From Archegozetes longisetosus (Eukaryota; Arthropoda; Arachnida; Sarcoptiformes; Trhypochthoniidae), in assembly GCA_018873245.2 (NCBI GenBank), contig JAEMBT020000001.1, forward strand, positions 6,290,220 to 6,354,219: DNA of 64,000 bases. Direction: 5' to 3'. The position numbers and the translations under genes are program-made. Shown in pieces: positions 50,183 to 60,525 of the stretch (positions within the stretch are counted from its first letter, which is position 1; each line of letters opens with the position of its first letter). The notes under the pieces are model-generated. The model was not told the origin of the DNA, made no database searches, and saw nothing but the letters and a program-made list of their open reading frames with translations.

Positions 50183-51557
50183 TTATCGATTTGCCTGCAA
50201 TAGTATTAAAGTATATGAAACAGTCAGTCCATAGATCTATAGAAAAAGTTCAAATTTAAATTGCGAGATCTTGTAGATAAAATTAATTTTGGTTGAATTT
50301 TTCTTATATAAAACTATTTTCTAATATCCTTACCGTTAATATCAAAGGCTTTCCAATTACGAAGAAACCCGAAACTGTTATCCATTTAGGGCTCCGGGTG
50401 GAGACTAACGCTAAGAACTTATATTTAATGGAAAAAATTAATTCTTAACTCCTATATTTCATATAAAGCATAAGTTCACTAACTTTTCGCTCAGCTTTCG
50501 CGTCATTAAATTGATGTAAATTATCTATTTCTGAGAATACTCCATAATTCTTGAGATAAGAAAAATATATAACAGAATCAATTTGTGAATTGAAAATTGA
50601 CCAAATTTTCCTTAAAAATCATACCTTAGTCACAATTCTCTCAGCGTTGAAGCAAATGCTCATCAAACGGAATGAAAATCCAACCATTCCACAAAAGGAG
50701 GCTAAATTCCGACTTGAAAAATAATCTGATTTTTGTATGGAATCCAAAGTGAAGTAAAGACATGTTAAGAGATCATAAAATATAGCGCTGCAGACGAACA
50801 ATAGTAGAGGAGATAATAACTTAGAAATTCTCTCAATTAGGCCTTGGATTGCATTCAATTTAGATTTTATTTCTTTGATGTCATTCTCAGTCAACAAAAC
50901 ACTTTGATATTCACGTAATTCAATTATAAATAGCTTTTGTATCAGAACTAAATATGTTGTGAAATAAATGATATAAAAATCAGTTGAATAATACAGGACT
51001 TGTAAATAAGATTCAGAAAAGAAAATGATTATAGTCTTAATGAAATCCAGTTCCGATCCCCTGTGAAAAGTGATGACAAGTCCTATTATGGTTATTAATA
51101 CCTGACAACAAATCAAAGTTACTGAAAGATTTATTGCATTAGATATTTTAGTATAACTTTTATTTTTATTCAGCTGAATCAATAGTTTCCTCAAATCATC
51201 AATTATTCCACGAAATACTCTTCCTCTCAGACTATAAATAATGCTCGAAATGATTGAAATCGAGTCTCTGACTATTAGGTATATGATGATTTTTCTGAAT
51301 CCCAACCAATTCAACTGTTTCTTACTGTTTGAACAATTGAATTCATTTATCAAACATGGAGAACATAGATTCAAGACGATAGCGTAAATCATGATTTGGT
51401 TAAGGAAATAAAAAATTAGTTTCCATTTCTTCTCAGATTCATAATAACCATAATAAGTAAGACCAAAAAACCTTTGTACTTTGATCACCAGATCAAATTT
51501 ATCGAATTTAATGTTAGTTTCGGACTTTGGAACTGGTTTCACCATTGGTTCAGTCAT
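50183..51557 (-). CDS. Gustatory receptor GR-B, four exons, intact
   Basis: Inverted paralogue of GR-A. On the minus strand, exons 51557-50625, 50549-50484, 50417-50334 and 50236-50183 join in phase 0 with the same donors and acceptors as GR-A, giving 378 aa. The start ATG (51557) begins MTEPMVKPVPK; this ten-residue extension is lost in GR-A. Exon 1 is nearly identical to GR-A along most of its length, and intron 1 differs at only two or three positions; the N-terminal codons, 5' flank, exon 2 (IDNLHQFNDAKAERK) and exon 3 (KWITVSGFFVIGKPLILT) differ more. The C-terminal helix (IYGLTVSYTLILLQANR) is unchanged. Seven-helix topology and length fit the Gr family. Ligand unknown. Confidence 0.85.
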
Positions 51558-52060
51558 ATTTTGTTTTACATCTGTCTACAACTTAAAGATTTTTTGATTA
51601 TTTAATTAAATACGTTGACTTTAGATATGCTCTTGTGAGACTATAACTTTAAGAAGTATAAATCCAGTTTTTCAATCACAAAAAGTAATATTTAACTGAA
51701 AGCATGGATTAGAAATAGTCGGAATAAGACCATATTTGCATTGGGCCGCTATTTATGTAAGTGCTGAATTACGTTTAAAAACTCTTATCAATAGAATAAT
51801 GAATAAATGAACATGAATGAACAATCTTATAATTGCATTGAACGCTAATATTAGTAAATAGTTTGAAAATACTAAGTGGATCAATCGATTTCTATTTTAA
51901 TCACTTTATATCAAAGTATATATTTACGTTAAAAGGGTGTGTAAATAATTATACAGAAAGCACTTGCCATTAGTTATATAAGCAAATATTTAATATTTAT
52001 ACAAATACCAAGTTTTCGTTGATTTTCCCATTTATTAGAGACAAAACTTTCAATTTTATT
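51558..52060 (-). promoter_or_regulatory. 5' flank of GR-B, conserved with GR-A
   Basis: Aligns to 5035-5541 in inverted orientation, with clearly lower identity than the coding exon. Likely promoter/5'UTR; TATA-like ACATAAATAG is conserved. Confidence 0.5.
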
Positions 52061-52508
52061 TCAAATTTGTCAAATTTCATTTTGAAATCTAACTTTTACG
52101 AGTATTTTTAATTCTATTCAAACAAAGCTTTCTTCAATTCAAATGTGTTTATATTTAGTTCGAGAGCAATATTTCAAAATTAGATAATTGTTTAGCGTCA
52201 TTATTGTATTTAACCTTTGTTGTATTACTTAAAATATCGTACATTTGATTGTGTGAAGTGCTTTCGATTGAGTTTACTTATTTCGAAACAATATAGACTT
52301 GAATTGATACGTTCTATATGAAATCAATGCTTGTTGCTATGATTATATGTCTAACGTTTTTCAAACTTTTATTAAAATGAATCAATTTAAATAAATAAAT
52401 ACTTATTTAAATGTATTAAAAGTAATAATTATCGCAATTATTGACTGTCAGAAAATTATTTGAAAGATTATTGCGAGTAAACTTTGAAAAACTTTTAATA
52501 AATTTTGA
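52061..52508. other. Intergenic, no recognised feature
   Basis: AT-rich, nothing identified. Confidence 0.6.
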
Positions 52509-52562
52509 CTTATTCAACTTTTGAAATAATTTTAGAATTTGTGAAGCTACCAGTCCATAGAC
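52509..52562 (-). pseudogene. Probable last-exon remnant of third gustatory receptor (GR-C)
   Basis: On the minus strand CTTTATAG is followed by codons reading VYGLVASQILKLFQ, aligned to exon 4 of GR-A/B (IYGLTVSYTLILLQ). It lies 620 bases beyond the exon 2 remnant of GR-C; the intervening exon 3 was not recognised. Confidence 0.45.
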
Positions 52563-52811
52563 CTATAAAGAAATTAAGTTTATATTGAAAATACTCAATT
52601 ATTTTTTTCAATAATTCGTTGTGGTGAAAACGCACAGTACTGTCGAGACAAATGGATAAAAATTGAACTTCATGTTAAAACTGCACATTAAACGTATTGA
52701 ACTTTTATTCACTCATTTAAGACATTACTTTATAGTATTTTCTACAAAATTTTCGTTTAATATACTCTGTAGTAGATGCAATGCTTTATCATATTTCTAC
52801 TATTTTGATTG

Positions 52812-52968
52812 GTCTACAATAAAATCTCAGTGAGAACTCAGTTAAGAGGATTTTAGAATTTATGTAATTGTAATGGGAATCAGTTGTATCGAGACTTTTT
52901 AGCATTTAAGTTTACAGAGTTGTGTTAAGACTGTCAAAATTGATTCTTTATATCGAGGTTTAATGTAT
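52812..52968. mobile_element. Possible small pogo-like MITE
   Basis: The right end TATATCGAGGTTTAATG (reverse complement CATTAAACCTCGATATA) has the typical pogo/Tigger terminal form next to a TA. The left end CAATAAAATCTCAGTGAG is a weaker match. It would lie between the GR-C exon remnants. Confidence 0.3.
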
Positions 52969-53184
52969 TTCAATATGAAATATTGATGTATTGCCGAAAT
53001 ATAGAAGGATACGTAATCATATTAGTCACGAGTAGTCAAAATTTGCAAAAATTTAAGGAATTTGGTATAATTGTTCGTTTATCCTTACGATATGTTTTTA
53101 TTAGAATAACTTGTAAAAATAGTAAAAATACTTTTATTAAATTAAGATTTAATATAAAAATTTCAAAATACTCAACTTGCTAGC

Positions 53185-54190
53185 TTTCGCTCAGCCTTCC
53201 ATCATTGAAGTTGCACAAGTCATCCATTTTTGAGAATATTTTTCGATTTTTATATTTAAAAGTTTAAAAAAAAATTATCAAAAAACAAGCCTCAGCTACA
53301 AACAATTCTCTCTGCACTGCAGCAAATAGCTATTAATCATATTGAAAATCTAATTACACCACAGGATGCATAAAGCTACTCGTCAGAATAGTTTGATATA
53401 TGAATCATTTAGGTTGAGAAATAGAAACATATTAGAAGATCATAAAAACAGATCTACGAATGAGTAATAGCTGAGGAGATAATAAGTTAGAAATTCTTTT
53501 GGTCAATGACTGGATAGCATTTAATTTAGATTTAATTTGCTTGATATCATTAACAGTTATTGAAACGTTTTGATAGTTATGTAATTCAATAGCCAATAAC
53601 TTCTGTAATGAAGTCAAATATGTTGTGAAATAAAATATATAGAAATCAGTTGAGAAGTAAAGAATTTCTAAATAGAATTCAGAAATTGTGACTGAAATAA
53701 AACCAATGAAATCAAGTTTAGTTCCTCTGTGGAAAGTCAATAATAGTATTATTGCAGAAGTGAGAGCGTAGGACGGAATCAGAATAATTGATAAGTTGGT
53801 AGCTAATGATAGTTACTTTTCATATCTATTATGATTAAATTCATTAAATAGTTTCCTCAAATCGACAATTACTCGACGAAATTGTTCGCCTTTCAAGCTA
53901 TAAATGATACTAGAGATGATTGAAATCATATCTTTCAGAGTCATATAAACGAATAATTGTATATAATCATTTAGATTCGAAATTTCCTTGTTTTCACAAT
54001 TGAAGTCATTTATGAGACACGGAGAGCATAGATTCAAAATTAATGAGTAAATGAATAGTTAATTGAGAAAATAAAATATAAATTTCCATTTCTTCTCTGA
54101 TTCATGGTATCCATAATAAGCTAGACTAAAAAATCTATGAATTTTAACTATCAGGTCATATTTATCGAATTTGTAGCTTTTGGTGCTCAT
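53185..54190 (-). pseudogene. Third gustatory receptor GR-C, broken
   Basis: Homologous to GR-A/B along exon 1 (54190 down to about 53296): starts MSTKSYKFDKYDL and includes FFSLAYYGYHESEKKWKFIF. Disabling changes are a TAA replacing the Gln codon of the FYFLNQ motif (about 54061), a TAA after NHNRYEK (53813), a frameshift after LLLIRRSVF (about 53440), further stops, and loss of the exon 1 donor (AAG|GTATGA has become AGC|TGAGGC). An exon 2 remnant (FSKMDDLCNFND) sits at about 53185-53245. Amino-acid divergence from GR-A/B is much greater than between those two, so it is an older duplicate. The retroviral element begins about 260 bases upstream of its start. Confidence 0.85.
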
Positions 54191-54449
54191 TAAAACGTAT
54201 ATCTGCTTCAATTAAATTATTTGCAAACTCTTATTGGGACAAAAATTGAAATTTTGAATGAAGCACTCACTTCAATAGAGGGACATAAAAAATTACAAAC
54301 AATTAATGTATGAAATAACATTTTAATCATTCAAAGTGATACTGATATATTTGACCATATAATATTGCAAAGAATTTTTTCCTTTACATTTCTCCCATAG
54401 CCTAAACTTATATTTTCCCACAGTCAGACATAAATTATGAAGCGGGGTC
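54191..54449. other. Junction between GR-C and the retroviral element
   Basis: AT-rich, no recognised feature; presumably the former 5' flank of GR-C. Confidence 0.5.
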
Positions 54450-54695
54450 TGTCACAGGGAATACAATGCTAACCCTTAGCACTATAGTAAACCCAACTAA
54501 AGCTATTACCCAACAATACCCCCTATTCCTCCTATTATTAGCACAAACTCCTACAAGTCTCTGCCCCAACTTTGGGAGAAGCTTCCCTATAAAAGTGGTA
54601 AGCAAACATGTATTAACTGTCTTTTACCTCGTATTCCTCATTAAAGTAAGTTGAAGAAATCCAAAAATTTTGTTGTGCTACGAAATTATATTGCA
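54450..54695 (+). repeat. Inferred 5' LTR
   Basis: Bounded by TGTCACAGGG (54450) and TATATTGCA (ends 54695), a TG...CA pair, four bases before the primer-binding site. Contains a TATAAAA box at 54588-54594. Without a partner LTR the left boundary is an inference; the right boundary is tightly constrained by the primer-binding site. Confidence 0.55.
54588..54594 (+). promoter_or_regulatory. TATA box of the LTR promoter
   Basis: TATAAAA in CTTCCCTATAAAAGTGG, about 110 bases before the LTR end, properly placed for transcription start within the LTR. Confidence 0.55.
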
Positions 54696-54699
54696 AATA

Positions 54700-54717
54700 T
54701 GGAGGTCCCACCGAGAT
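54700..54717 (+). other. Primer-binding site for tRNA-Gln
   Basis: TGGAGGTCCCACCGAGAT is complementary over 18 bases to the 3' end of eukaryotic tRNA-Gln (…ATCTCGGTGGGACCT plus CCA). It starts minus-strand DNA synthesis and fixes the LTR end and element orientation. Confidence 0.8.
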
Positions 54718-55127
54718 GGTGACAACTTCTGACGATACCGTCTGGCCGATAACCAACGGAACACTTTGAGAAGTCTTTTGGGAAAAGACGGCGTGTCTTG
54801 GTTTTCGGGAATCGTTATCGTAGAGTTTCACAGAAAAGGTAAGATTGGACTCGAGGCGATATAATCGTAGTCCGACACAATCAGGAAAAAGGAGTGATCC
54901 GAGGTAAGGCCAAGTTTTGATTTGGTTTAGTGTTTAGTTTAGGTTAGGTTAGTGCTTAGTCCAGAGTGCGAATTGAAGTAGACTTCCTTTGTAGAGGAAA
55001 GTAGCTGTTTGTTTTAGTAGTCCCTTTTGGTATTACTAAAATTGCTCATATACCAGCAGGTAGGGGTATCGGTGGTACACCCAAAACGCCTATAGCGGCT
55101 ACTGGTAATACCTCTGATTCTGCTCCC
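54718..55127 (+). other. Retroviral leader
   Basis: Untranslated region between primer-binding site and gag. It contains ATCCGAGGTAAGGCC (about 54897), a good donor that could serve for splicing to env, and TTTGTTTTAG (about 55016). Packaging signals cannot be identified by eye. Confidence 0.5.
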
Positions 55128-56472
55128 ATGGCGGTTACCTTAGACCAAGTAAGACGGGTCGTGAATGACGCTGTCTCGGGTGGTATTGCAACCATAGGGG
55201 TTTTAAAATTGACAAGTATGATGGTAGAATAAGTGCCGATGCAATTGAGTGGATTGACTCATATGTCGACACAACTAACTTAAAGGGCTGGAATGATGAA
55301 CAGAGGTTCCAGAACTTTAATCAGTTCTTAGCTAAAAATGCGAAAAATTGGTATAAGTTATATGTTAAGAAATCAGCCTCACCACCCACCAACTGGAACG
55401 AACTCATGGAAGCGTTCCTTGATTACCACGTTCCAACAGATAGAGCTAACTCTTTAAGAGATCAAATGGTTAATCGTAGGCAAGTGAATGAAGAAGTGAT
55501 ACAGTATATCACAGATAAGCGACTTCTCTGTCTCGAAATGAATCCCAGTATGCCTTTTGCTGAAATGCGGAGTTTTATTATTGAGGAATGATACCGGAGA
55601 TAAGAGCAACTATAACTCATAAAGAGAACCCAAATTTCGCAACTTTGCAGCAAAATGCGATCAATATAGAAAAAGGGCTTAGAGACACAAGCCAATTAAA
55701 TAAATCTAGAAATGAGTATGAGGTTCGCATGTCCAACAACGAAGAGAATGTGAGAACCTTAACAGAAACAATGAATAGAATGCTTGAAAGATTCGAGGAA
55801 ACCGTTTTAGATCTCAGAAGAGATAATAGGCGTTCGCGTAAAGATAGAGACTTTGATAGATATGGTAGAAAAATTTTTGATCGTCCTAGAGATAGGTCTC
55901 GTGATAGATATGTTAATGTATCGCGTGACTCATCTCGCGATGACAGCAGGAGTTATTCGAGAGATAGAGAAAGAAGTTATGATTACTACAGAGATATTCC
56001 AAGTAATCGCAGAAATCTTAACTTTAACATTAGGAGTCCCTCTTCAGAAAGAAGAGATCATAGAAGCGATGATTACAGAAGCGATAGTAGGGAAAGGAAA
56101 AATCAAAGTAACGGCTACAGCAGGAAAGATGAGACATATGAGAATGAAAAACCTAAGAAACGTGTTGAGTTCGATATTGCTAGAAAATTAAGCGATACTC
56201 GTAACTTGAACGGAGACGTCAAATGCTTTAATTGTAAAAAGATAGGCCATTACGCACGAAACTGTCCTAGAAATCAGAAACAGTATAGCCCAGCTCGCAG
56301 AGCGAATGCATTAATTGCCCATACAGAGGACTATGAAAGCTCTAGTGACTGTGATGATCTCATTTACCAGAAGGTATACATAAAAAATCGAGAAGTAACA
56401 GCCTTAATAGACTCAGGATCAGAAATTTCACTGATTGATGCACAACTTGCTAATGATCTTGACCTCCGTTAG
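55128..56472 (+). pseudogene. gag-protease region with three frame breaks
   Basis: Structural capsid/nucleocapsid polyprotein plus start of the aspartic protease. The first plausible ATG is 55128 (MAVTLDQVRRVVND). The capsid-like segment (IEWIDSYVD, NWYKLYVKK, WNELMEAFLDYHVP) lies in the next frame after a shift near 55200, and a second shift near 55590 leads to the longest piece (55588-56472). That piece has an Arg/Asp/Ser-rich region (55810-56110), one CCHC knuckle CFNCKKIGHYARNC (56224-56265) and the protease active site LIDSGSEISLID (about 56403-56438; DSG instead of the commoner DTG). It stops at 56470 inside the protease, whose remainder is in the pol frame. Each shift has the same sense (one base short). 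Mutation and assembly homopolymer errors both remain possible. Confidence 0.75.
55202..55208 (+). other. TTTAAAA slippery-type heptamer at a frame change
   Basis: In the frame of the 55128 ATG the heptamer is phased T TTA AAA, the canonical -1 ribosomal frameshift configuration, exactly where the continuing gag frame lies at -1. The normal position for such a signal is gag/pol, not 25 codons into gag, so coincidence with a deletion in a homopolymer cluster (GGGGTTTTAAAA) is at least as likely. Confidence 0.3.
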
Positions 56473-56501
56473 AGTCTTACACAGGTAGACCTATAAAGGC
56501 T

Positions 56502-59500
56502 GTGAATGGGCTCCCAGTTGAGGTAACTGGTGAGGTCTCTTTGGAAGTGACTATCAAACATAATAAAGAAATGAAGGTTACTAAGCTTAGGCCTGCGGCT
56601 ATTAAAGATTTTGACTTCAGTCTTTTGTTGGGTAACGACTTCAATAAGTCGGCCAACGTCCTTATTGACTGTAAGAATAAAAGGCTAGTCTGGCCTCAGA
56701 CCAAAAGTATGTATGATTCTAAAAATACAAAACTGGAAAAACATAACGACGACCGAGTTCACATCATGCATACAGTAACAATAGAACCCAACCGTGCACT
56801 CTATACAAAGGTAACCCCAAGTAATAAAAGAATGCAAAACACCTTCTCATGCAGAATAAGAACAAACCCAAATCTGTTCAATAAAAATAAGGTTTACATA
56901 AAAGACTCAGAAATCTGCTTCAGAAATGGTGAAGCGATAATACCAATAATCAATTGTAGGCCAGAGGAGGTGACATTGAAATGTGGAACCGTTATAGGCA
57001 GATATGAGAAGGCCATGAGTAACAATATTCACGCATCCGAAGTAGAAATGCATCTATCTGAGAATACTGATGAGTCATCCACAGAAACACTAGATATGTC
57101 AGATTGTGATGACATCTCAGTTAATGATTTAGATGATGGAGAAACCATGTTCAAGTGTAGAAAGCAGGAATTGAAAAGTATGGGTGTCGATTTACTAACA
57201 TGCGATTGGTTCAAAGGTTATTGTCATTATTGTAATAAATTTGATCACGGTGACAAGACATACAGTAACGACAAATGTAAACTAAAGGGAATGTGGTTGA
57301 AATCTGATGCATATAGAAGACGATTAGATGCGGAATATAGAGAGTTTGAATTGCTTCGCAAAGAGTACTTGGAGAAATTAGCAAGAAAAAGAAACATTTA
57401 TGTTAACTTTGTTAGCAAAAGTCCTAATAGTAAACAAAGTCATACTGCTATTTGGAATAATAATATGAAAACATCCTCAGAATTTATCCAACTGAAGCAA
57501 GGAAAAGTTAACGTAAACCCAGAGCTATCAGAACACCAAAAATACGAACTTCAAAAAGTTTTACTAGAATATGAAGATGTGTTTGCTTTTGACGAGAAAA
57601 AGATTGGCCTCTGTAAGGTAAGAGAACACGTCATTAACCTGATCGACGAGAATCAGACTCCGATTAAGCAAAATCCTTACAAATACAGCGCTGCTCAGAG
57701 GGAAATAATAAACCAACAAGTCAAACAATGGCTTGAAATGGGAATAGTAGAGCCTTGTCGTAGTGCATGGGGCTCACCTGTTGTTCTCGTGGACAAAAAG
57801 TCGCTGGATAAGAATGGAAGGCCAGAGAAGAGACTTTGTATTGACTATAGAAAACTCAACAAAGTAACTAAGCCAGATATTTATCCTATTCCCGATGTCC
57901 AGACATGCTTGAGTTCTTTTGCTGGCGCTAAATTTTTCTCCCTCATCGATGCCAACAATGGCTATCTTCAGTTTAAAGTAAGAAAAACAGATAGAGAAAA
58001 AACAGCTTTCATAACTCAAGACGGGCTTTATGCTTGTATTAGAATGCCTTTCGGTCTTAGCACTGCTCCTGCGACATTCCAAAGAACGATGAATGAAATC
58101 TTTGCAGAATTCATTGGAAAATTTCTTATTGTATATTTCGACGATACAATCATATTTGGCAACAGCTTTGAGTCTCACTTGAATAGCCTACGCCGCTCTT
58201 TTGAACGGCTAAGGGAATCAGGTATTACATTGAAACCGAAAAAGTGTATGTTCATGCAAACAAAATTAGCATTCTTAGGCTACATAGTATCAGAGAAAGG
58301 AATTGATTCAAACCCTGAGAAAATAAGAGCCATTGTGAGCTTCCCTACCCCAACAAACTTGACAGCTGTTAGATCATTTATAGGTCTAGCAGGCTTCTAT
58401 AGAAGAATGGTTAAGGGATTTGCACAAATTGCAGAGCCATTAACCAGACTCACTCGCAAAATTACAAATACTGAAACCTCCCACAAAAACGGTTATAAGG
58501 TTAAAGGGAAGAGATTTAGTAATACCAGACATATAGATGATGGGAAAATATTCTTTTGGGGTGAGGAACAAGAAAAGGCATTCAATGCGTTAAAGAAGGC
58601 TATTTGCAACTCACCTATTCTTGTTCATTTCAATAACAAATTGCCAATAGAAATCCATACAGATGGTAGCCTCAAGGGTATTGGCGGAGCCCTTTATCAT
58701 ATCATTGACGGACAATGTCACCCGTTCTGTTTTGTAAGCTGGCTTTTGCATAACGCTGAGAAAAACTATTCAATACCAGAAATAGAATGTTTAGCTATTG
58801 TTAAGGTGACCATTAAATGTCAACAATACCTGATGGGTGCACATTTCGTAATCGTCACAGACCACCTGGCTCTTAAGTGGATGTCAGAGAAGCAAAGTCT
58901 AAATCATAGACTAACTCGCTGGTCTCTTCACCTCCAGAACTTTGACTATACTATAAAGCATAGAAGCGGCAAATCCAATGTTGTTGCAGATGCCTTAAGC
59001 AGGTTCCCAGTCTATGAACCTGAGATTCTTGAAGACAATTTAGAAAAACACTGCCTCATCACGACCCGTACGAAAACCCACTTAAGCGATGAACAGTTAA
59101 ACCATGAAGTTGATATACCTAAAAGACAGAAATCTGACCACTACTTTGGAAAAATTTATGAGCTAATTAAAAATCCTTCTAAATGCCAAGATGAAAAACT
59201 CTTGAATGAGTACGTTATTAATAGGGACATTATTCATAAACGTATAAAAATTAACAATGAAAGAAAATTGGTTGTGTGCATACCGACTGAACTCATTCTC
59301 GATGTACTTTTCTCATACCATGATGACCTTTTAGGTGGAGCTCACTTAGGAATAAATAAAACCCTAGATAAAATAGCTAACCGCTATTACTGGCCAAATA
59401 TGAAATCGGATATAATTGAATATGTGAACTCATGTAAAGACTGTCAAATCAAAAAGAAACCTTGCCTCCCACAAGCAGGTTTAATGATTCCAATAACAAC

Positions 59501-60521
59501 AGATGCTCCATTCGAGATGCTTGGTATTGACTTTCTCGGCAGGTTCAAACTTTCTAAGCAAAGGAATACATACATTATTGCTGCTACAGACTATTTCACT
59601 AAATGGGCTATTTGTAAAGCAGTGCCGGCCGCAACAAAAGAGGCAGCTGCAGACTTCATTATTGAAAATGTTATTTGTATCTTTGGCACTCCAAAGACTT
59701 TACTTAGTGATAGAGGTGTACAATTCAGAGCCCACTTTAGTCAAGCCATATATGAAAGACTAGCAATTAGACATGTAACCACAACCTCATATCATCCGCA
59801 ATGTAACGGATTGACTGAAAAATACAACCAAACACTAGCTAAAATGATATCTAATTATGCGTCCAAGTCTCAAGACGATTGGGACAAAGGTTTGCAGTGG
59901 GTAACATTCTCTTACAACACTTCCCTTAATGCTACTACAGGATACTCGCCATTCAGATTACTCTTTGGTAGAGAGCCAGTACTCCCTCCAGATAGAGTTA
60001 CAAATGTTCCAATCTTAGGCGTTTGGTCTGAAGACCAATACCTCGAAACCTTAGACTATTCTATCAAAGAAATGCACAATAAAGTCGCTGAGAACATTCG
60101 TAAGGCAGCAGAAAGGAACAAGTTATACTATGACAAGCGCCACCGAAATGCCACTTTCAAAGAAGGAGACTCTGTACTCGTATTTTATCCGACAAGAATA
60201 GTAGGGAAATCAGAGAAACTTTTACATCCTTTTCATGGTCCTTTTACCATCAAGAAATGCTATGCTAACGGAGTAAACTATGAAGTTGAGGGATCCTTAA
60301 ACGGTAGGAAAATCGTCCTAGACTGCGTTCATGTCAGTAGAATCAAACCGTACTCCGACAGAGAAAAACTAATATCGAGATTAGAAGCACTGACAGTAGA
60401 CGACTTGGATCTTGAGACAAATCACTACGATGACACTGACGAAACTGAAATTGATGAATACATAGCTATAAAACAGGAACCTGGTAACAATTCCCCCACA
60501 GAGACAGAGAAAACCGAATGA
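56502..60521 (+). CDS. pol: Pol: protease end, reverse transcriptase, RNase H, integrase
   Basis: Replication enzymes of the element. The open frame extends upstream of 56502 to just after the gag stop, carrying the second half of the protease (ESYTGRPIKAVNGLPVEV; LLLGNDF flap/ending at about residue 45). A long spacer (about 60-340) includes an unusual Cys/His cluster (CDWFKGYCHYCNKFDHG ... CK, 234-259) and a charged helix. The reverse transcriptase follows (about 375-650) with LIDANNGYLQF, MPFGLSTAPATFQ and the YFDD active site (545-548); RNase H has HTDGS (719-723) and PEIECLA, TDH (787-789). The integrase has an H-H-C-C finger (H940/H948/C978/C981), catalytic D1010, D1070 and E1106 (HPQCNGLTEKYNQ) and a C-terminal domain with FHGPFTIKK. 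All catalytic residues are intact. It ends 4 bases before the env start. Confidence 0.9.
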   Translation: MNGLPVEVTGEVSLEVTIKHNKEMKVTKLRPAAIKDFDFSLLLGNDFNKSANVLIDCKNKRLVWPQTKSMYDSKNTKLEKHNDDRVHIMHTVTIEPNRALYTKVTPSNKRMQNTFSCRIRTNPNLFNKNKVYIKDSEICFRNGEAIIPIINCRPEEVTLKCGTVIGRYEKAMSNNIHASEVEMHLSENTDESSTETLDMSDCDDISVNDLDDGETMFKCRKQELKSMGVDLLTCDWFKGYCHYCNKFDHGDKTYSNDKCKLKGMWLKSDAYRRRLDAEYREFELLRKEYLEKLARKRNIYVNFVSKSPNSKQSHTAIWNNNMKTSSEFIQLKQGKVNVNPELSEHQKYELQKVLLEYEDVFAFDEKKIGLCKVREHVINLIDENQTPIKQNPYKYSAAQREIINQQVKQWLEMGIVEPCRSAWGSPVVLVDKKSLDKNGRPEKRLCIDYRKLNKVTKPDIYPIPDVQTCLSSFAGAKFFSLIDANNGYLQFKVRKTDREKTAFITQDGLYACIRMPFGLSTAPATFQRTMNEIFAEFIGKFLIVYFDDTIIFGNSFESHLNSLRRSFERLRESGITLKPKKCMFMQTKLAFLGYIVSEKGIDSNPEKIRAIVSFPTPTNLTAVRSFIGLAGFYRRMVKGFAQIAEPLTRLTRKITNTETSHKNGYKVKGKRFSNTRHIDDGKIFFWGEEQEKAFNALKKAICNSPILVHFNNKLPIEIHTDGSLKGIGGALYHIIDGQCHPFCFVSWLLHNAEKNYSIPEIECLAIVKVTIKCQQYLMGAHFVIVTDHLALKWMSEKQSLNHRLTRWSLHLQNFDYTIKHRSGKSNVVADALSRFPVYEPEILEDNLEKHCLITTRTKTHLSDEQLNHEVDIPKRQKSDHYFGKIYELIKNPSKCQDEKLLNEYVINRDIIHKRIKINNERKLVVCIPTELILDVLFSYHDDLLGGAHLGINKTLDKIANRYYWPNMKSDIIEYVNSCKDCQIKKKPCLPQAGLMIPITTDAPFEMLGIDFLGRFKLSKQRNTYIIAATDYFTKWAICKAVPAATKEAAADFIIENVICIFGTPKTLLSDRGVQFRAHFSQAIYERLAIRHVTTTSYHPQCNGLTEKYNQTLAKMISNYASKSQDDWDKGLQWVTFSYNTSLNATTGYSPFRLLFGREPVLPPDRVTNVPILGVWSEDQYLETLDYSIKEMHNKVAENIRKAAERNKLYYDKRHRNATFKEGDSVLVFYPTRIVGKSEKLLHPFHGPFTIKKCYANGVNYEVEGSLNGRKIVLDCVHVSRIKPYSDREKLISRLEALTVDDLDLETNHYDDTDETEIDEYIAIKQEPGNNSPTETEKTE

Positions 60522-60525
60522 ACCC

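Noticed and set aside
55853-56191. 112-residue second-frame product within the Arg/Ser-rich part of gag
   Set aside because: A low-complexity RD/RS codon run opens alternative frames automatically; nothing suggests translation.
57774-58178. 134-residue minus-strand frame inside pol
   Set aside because: Antisense of the reverse transcriptase core; the plus strand carries all catalytic motifs.
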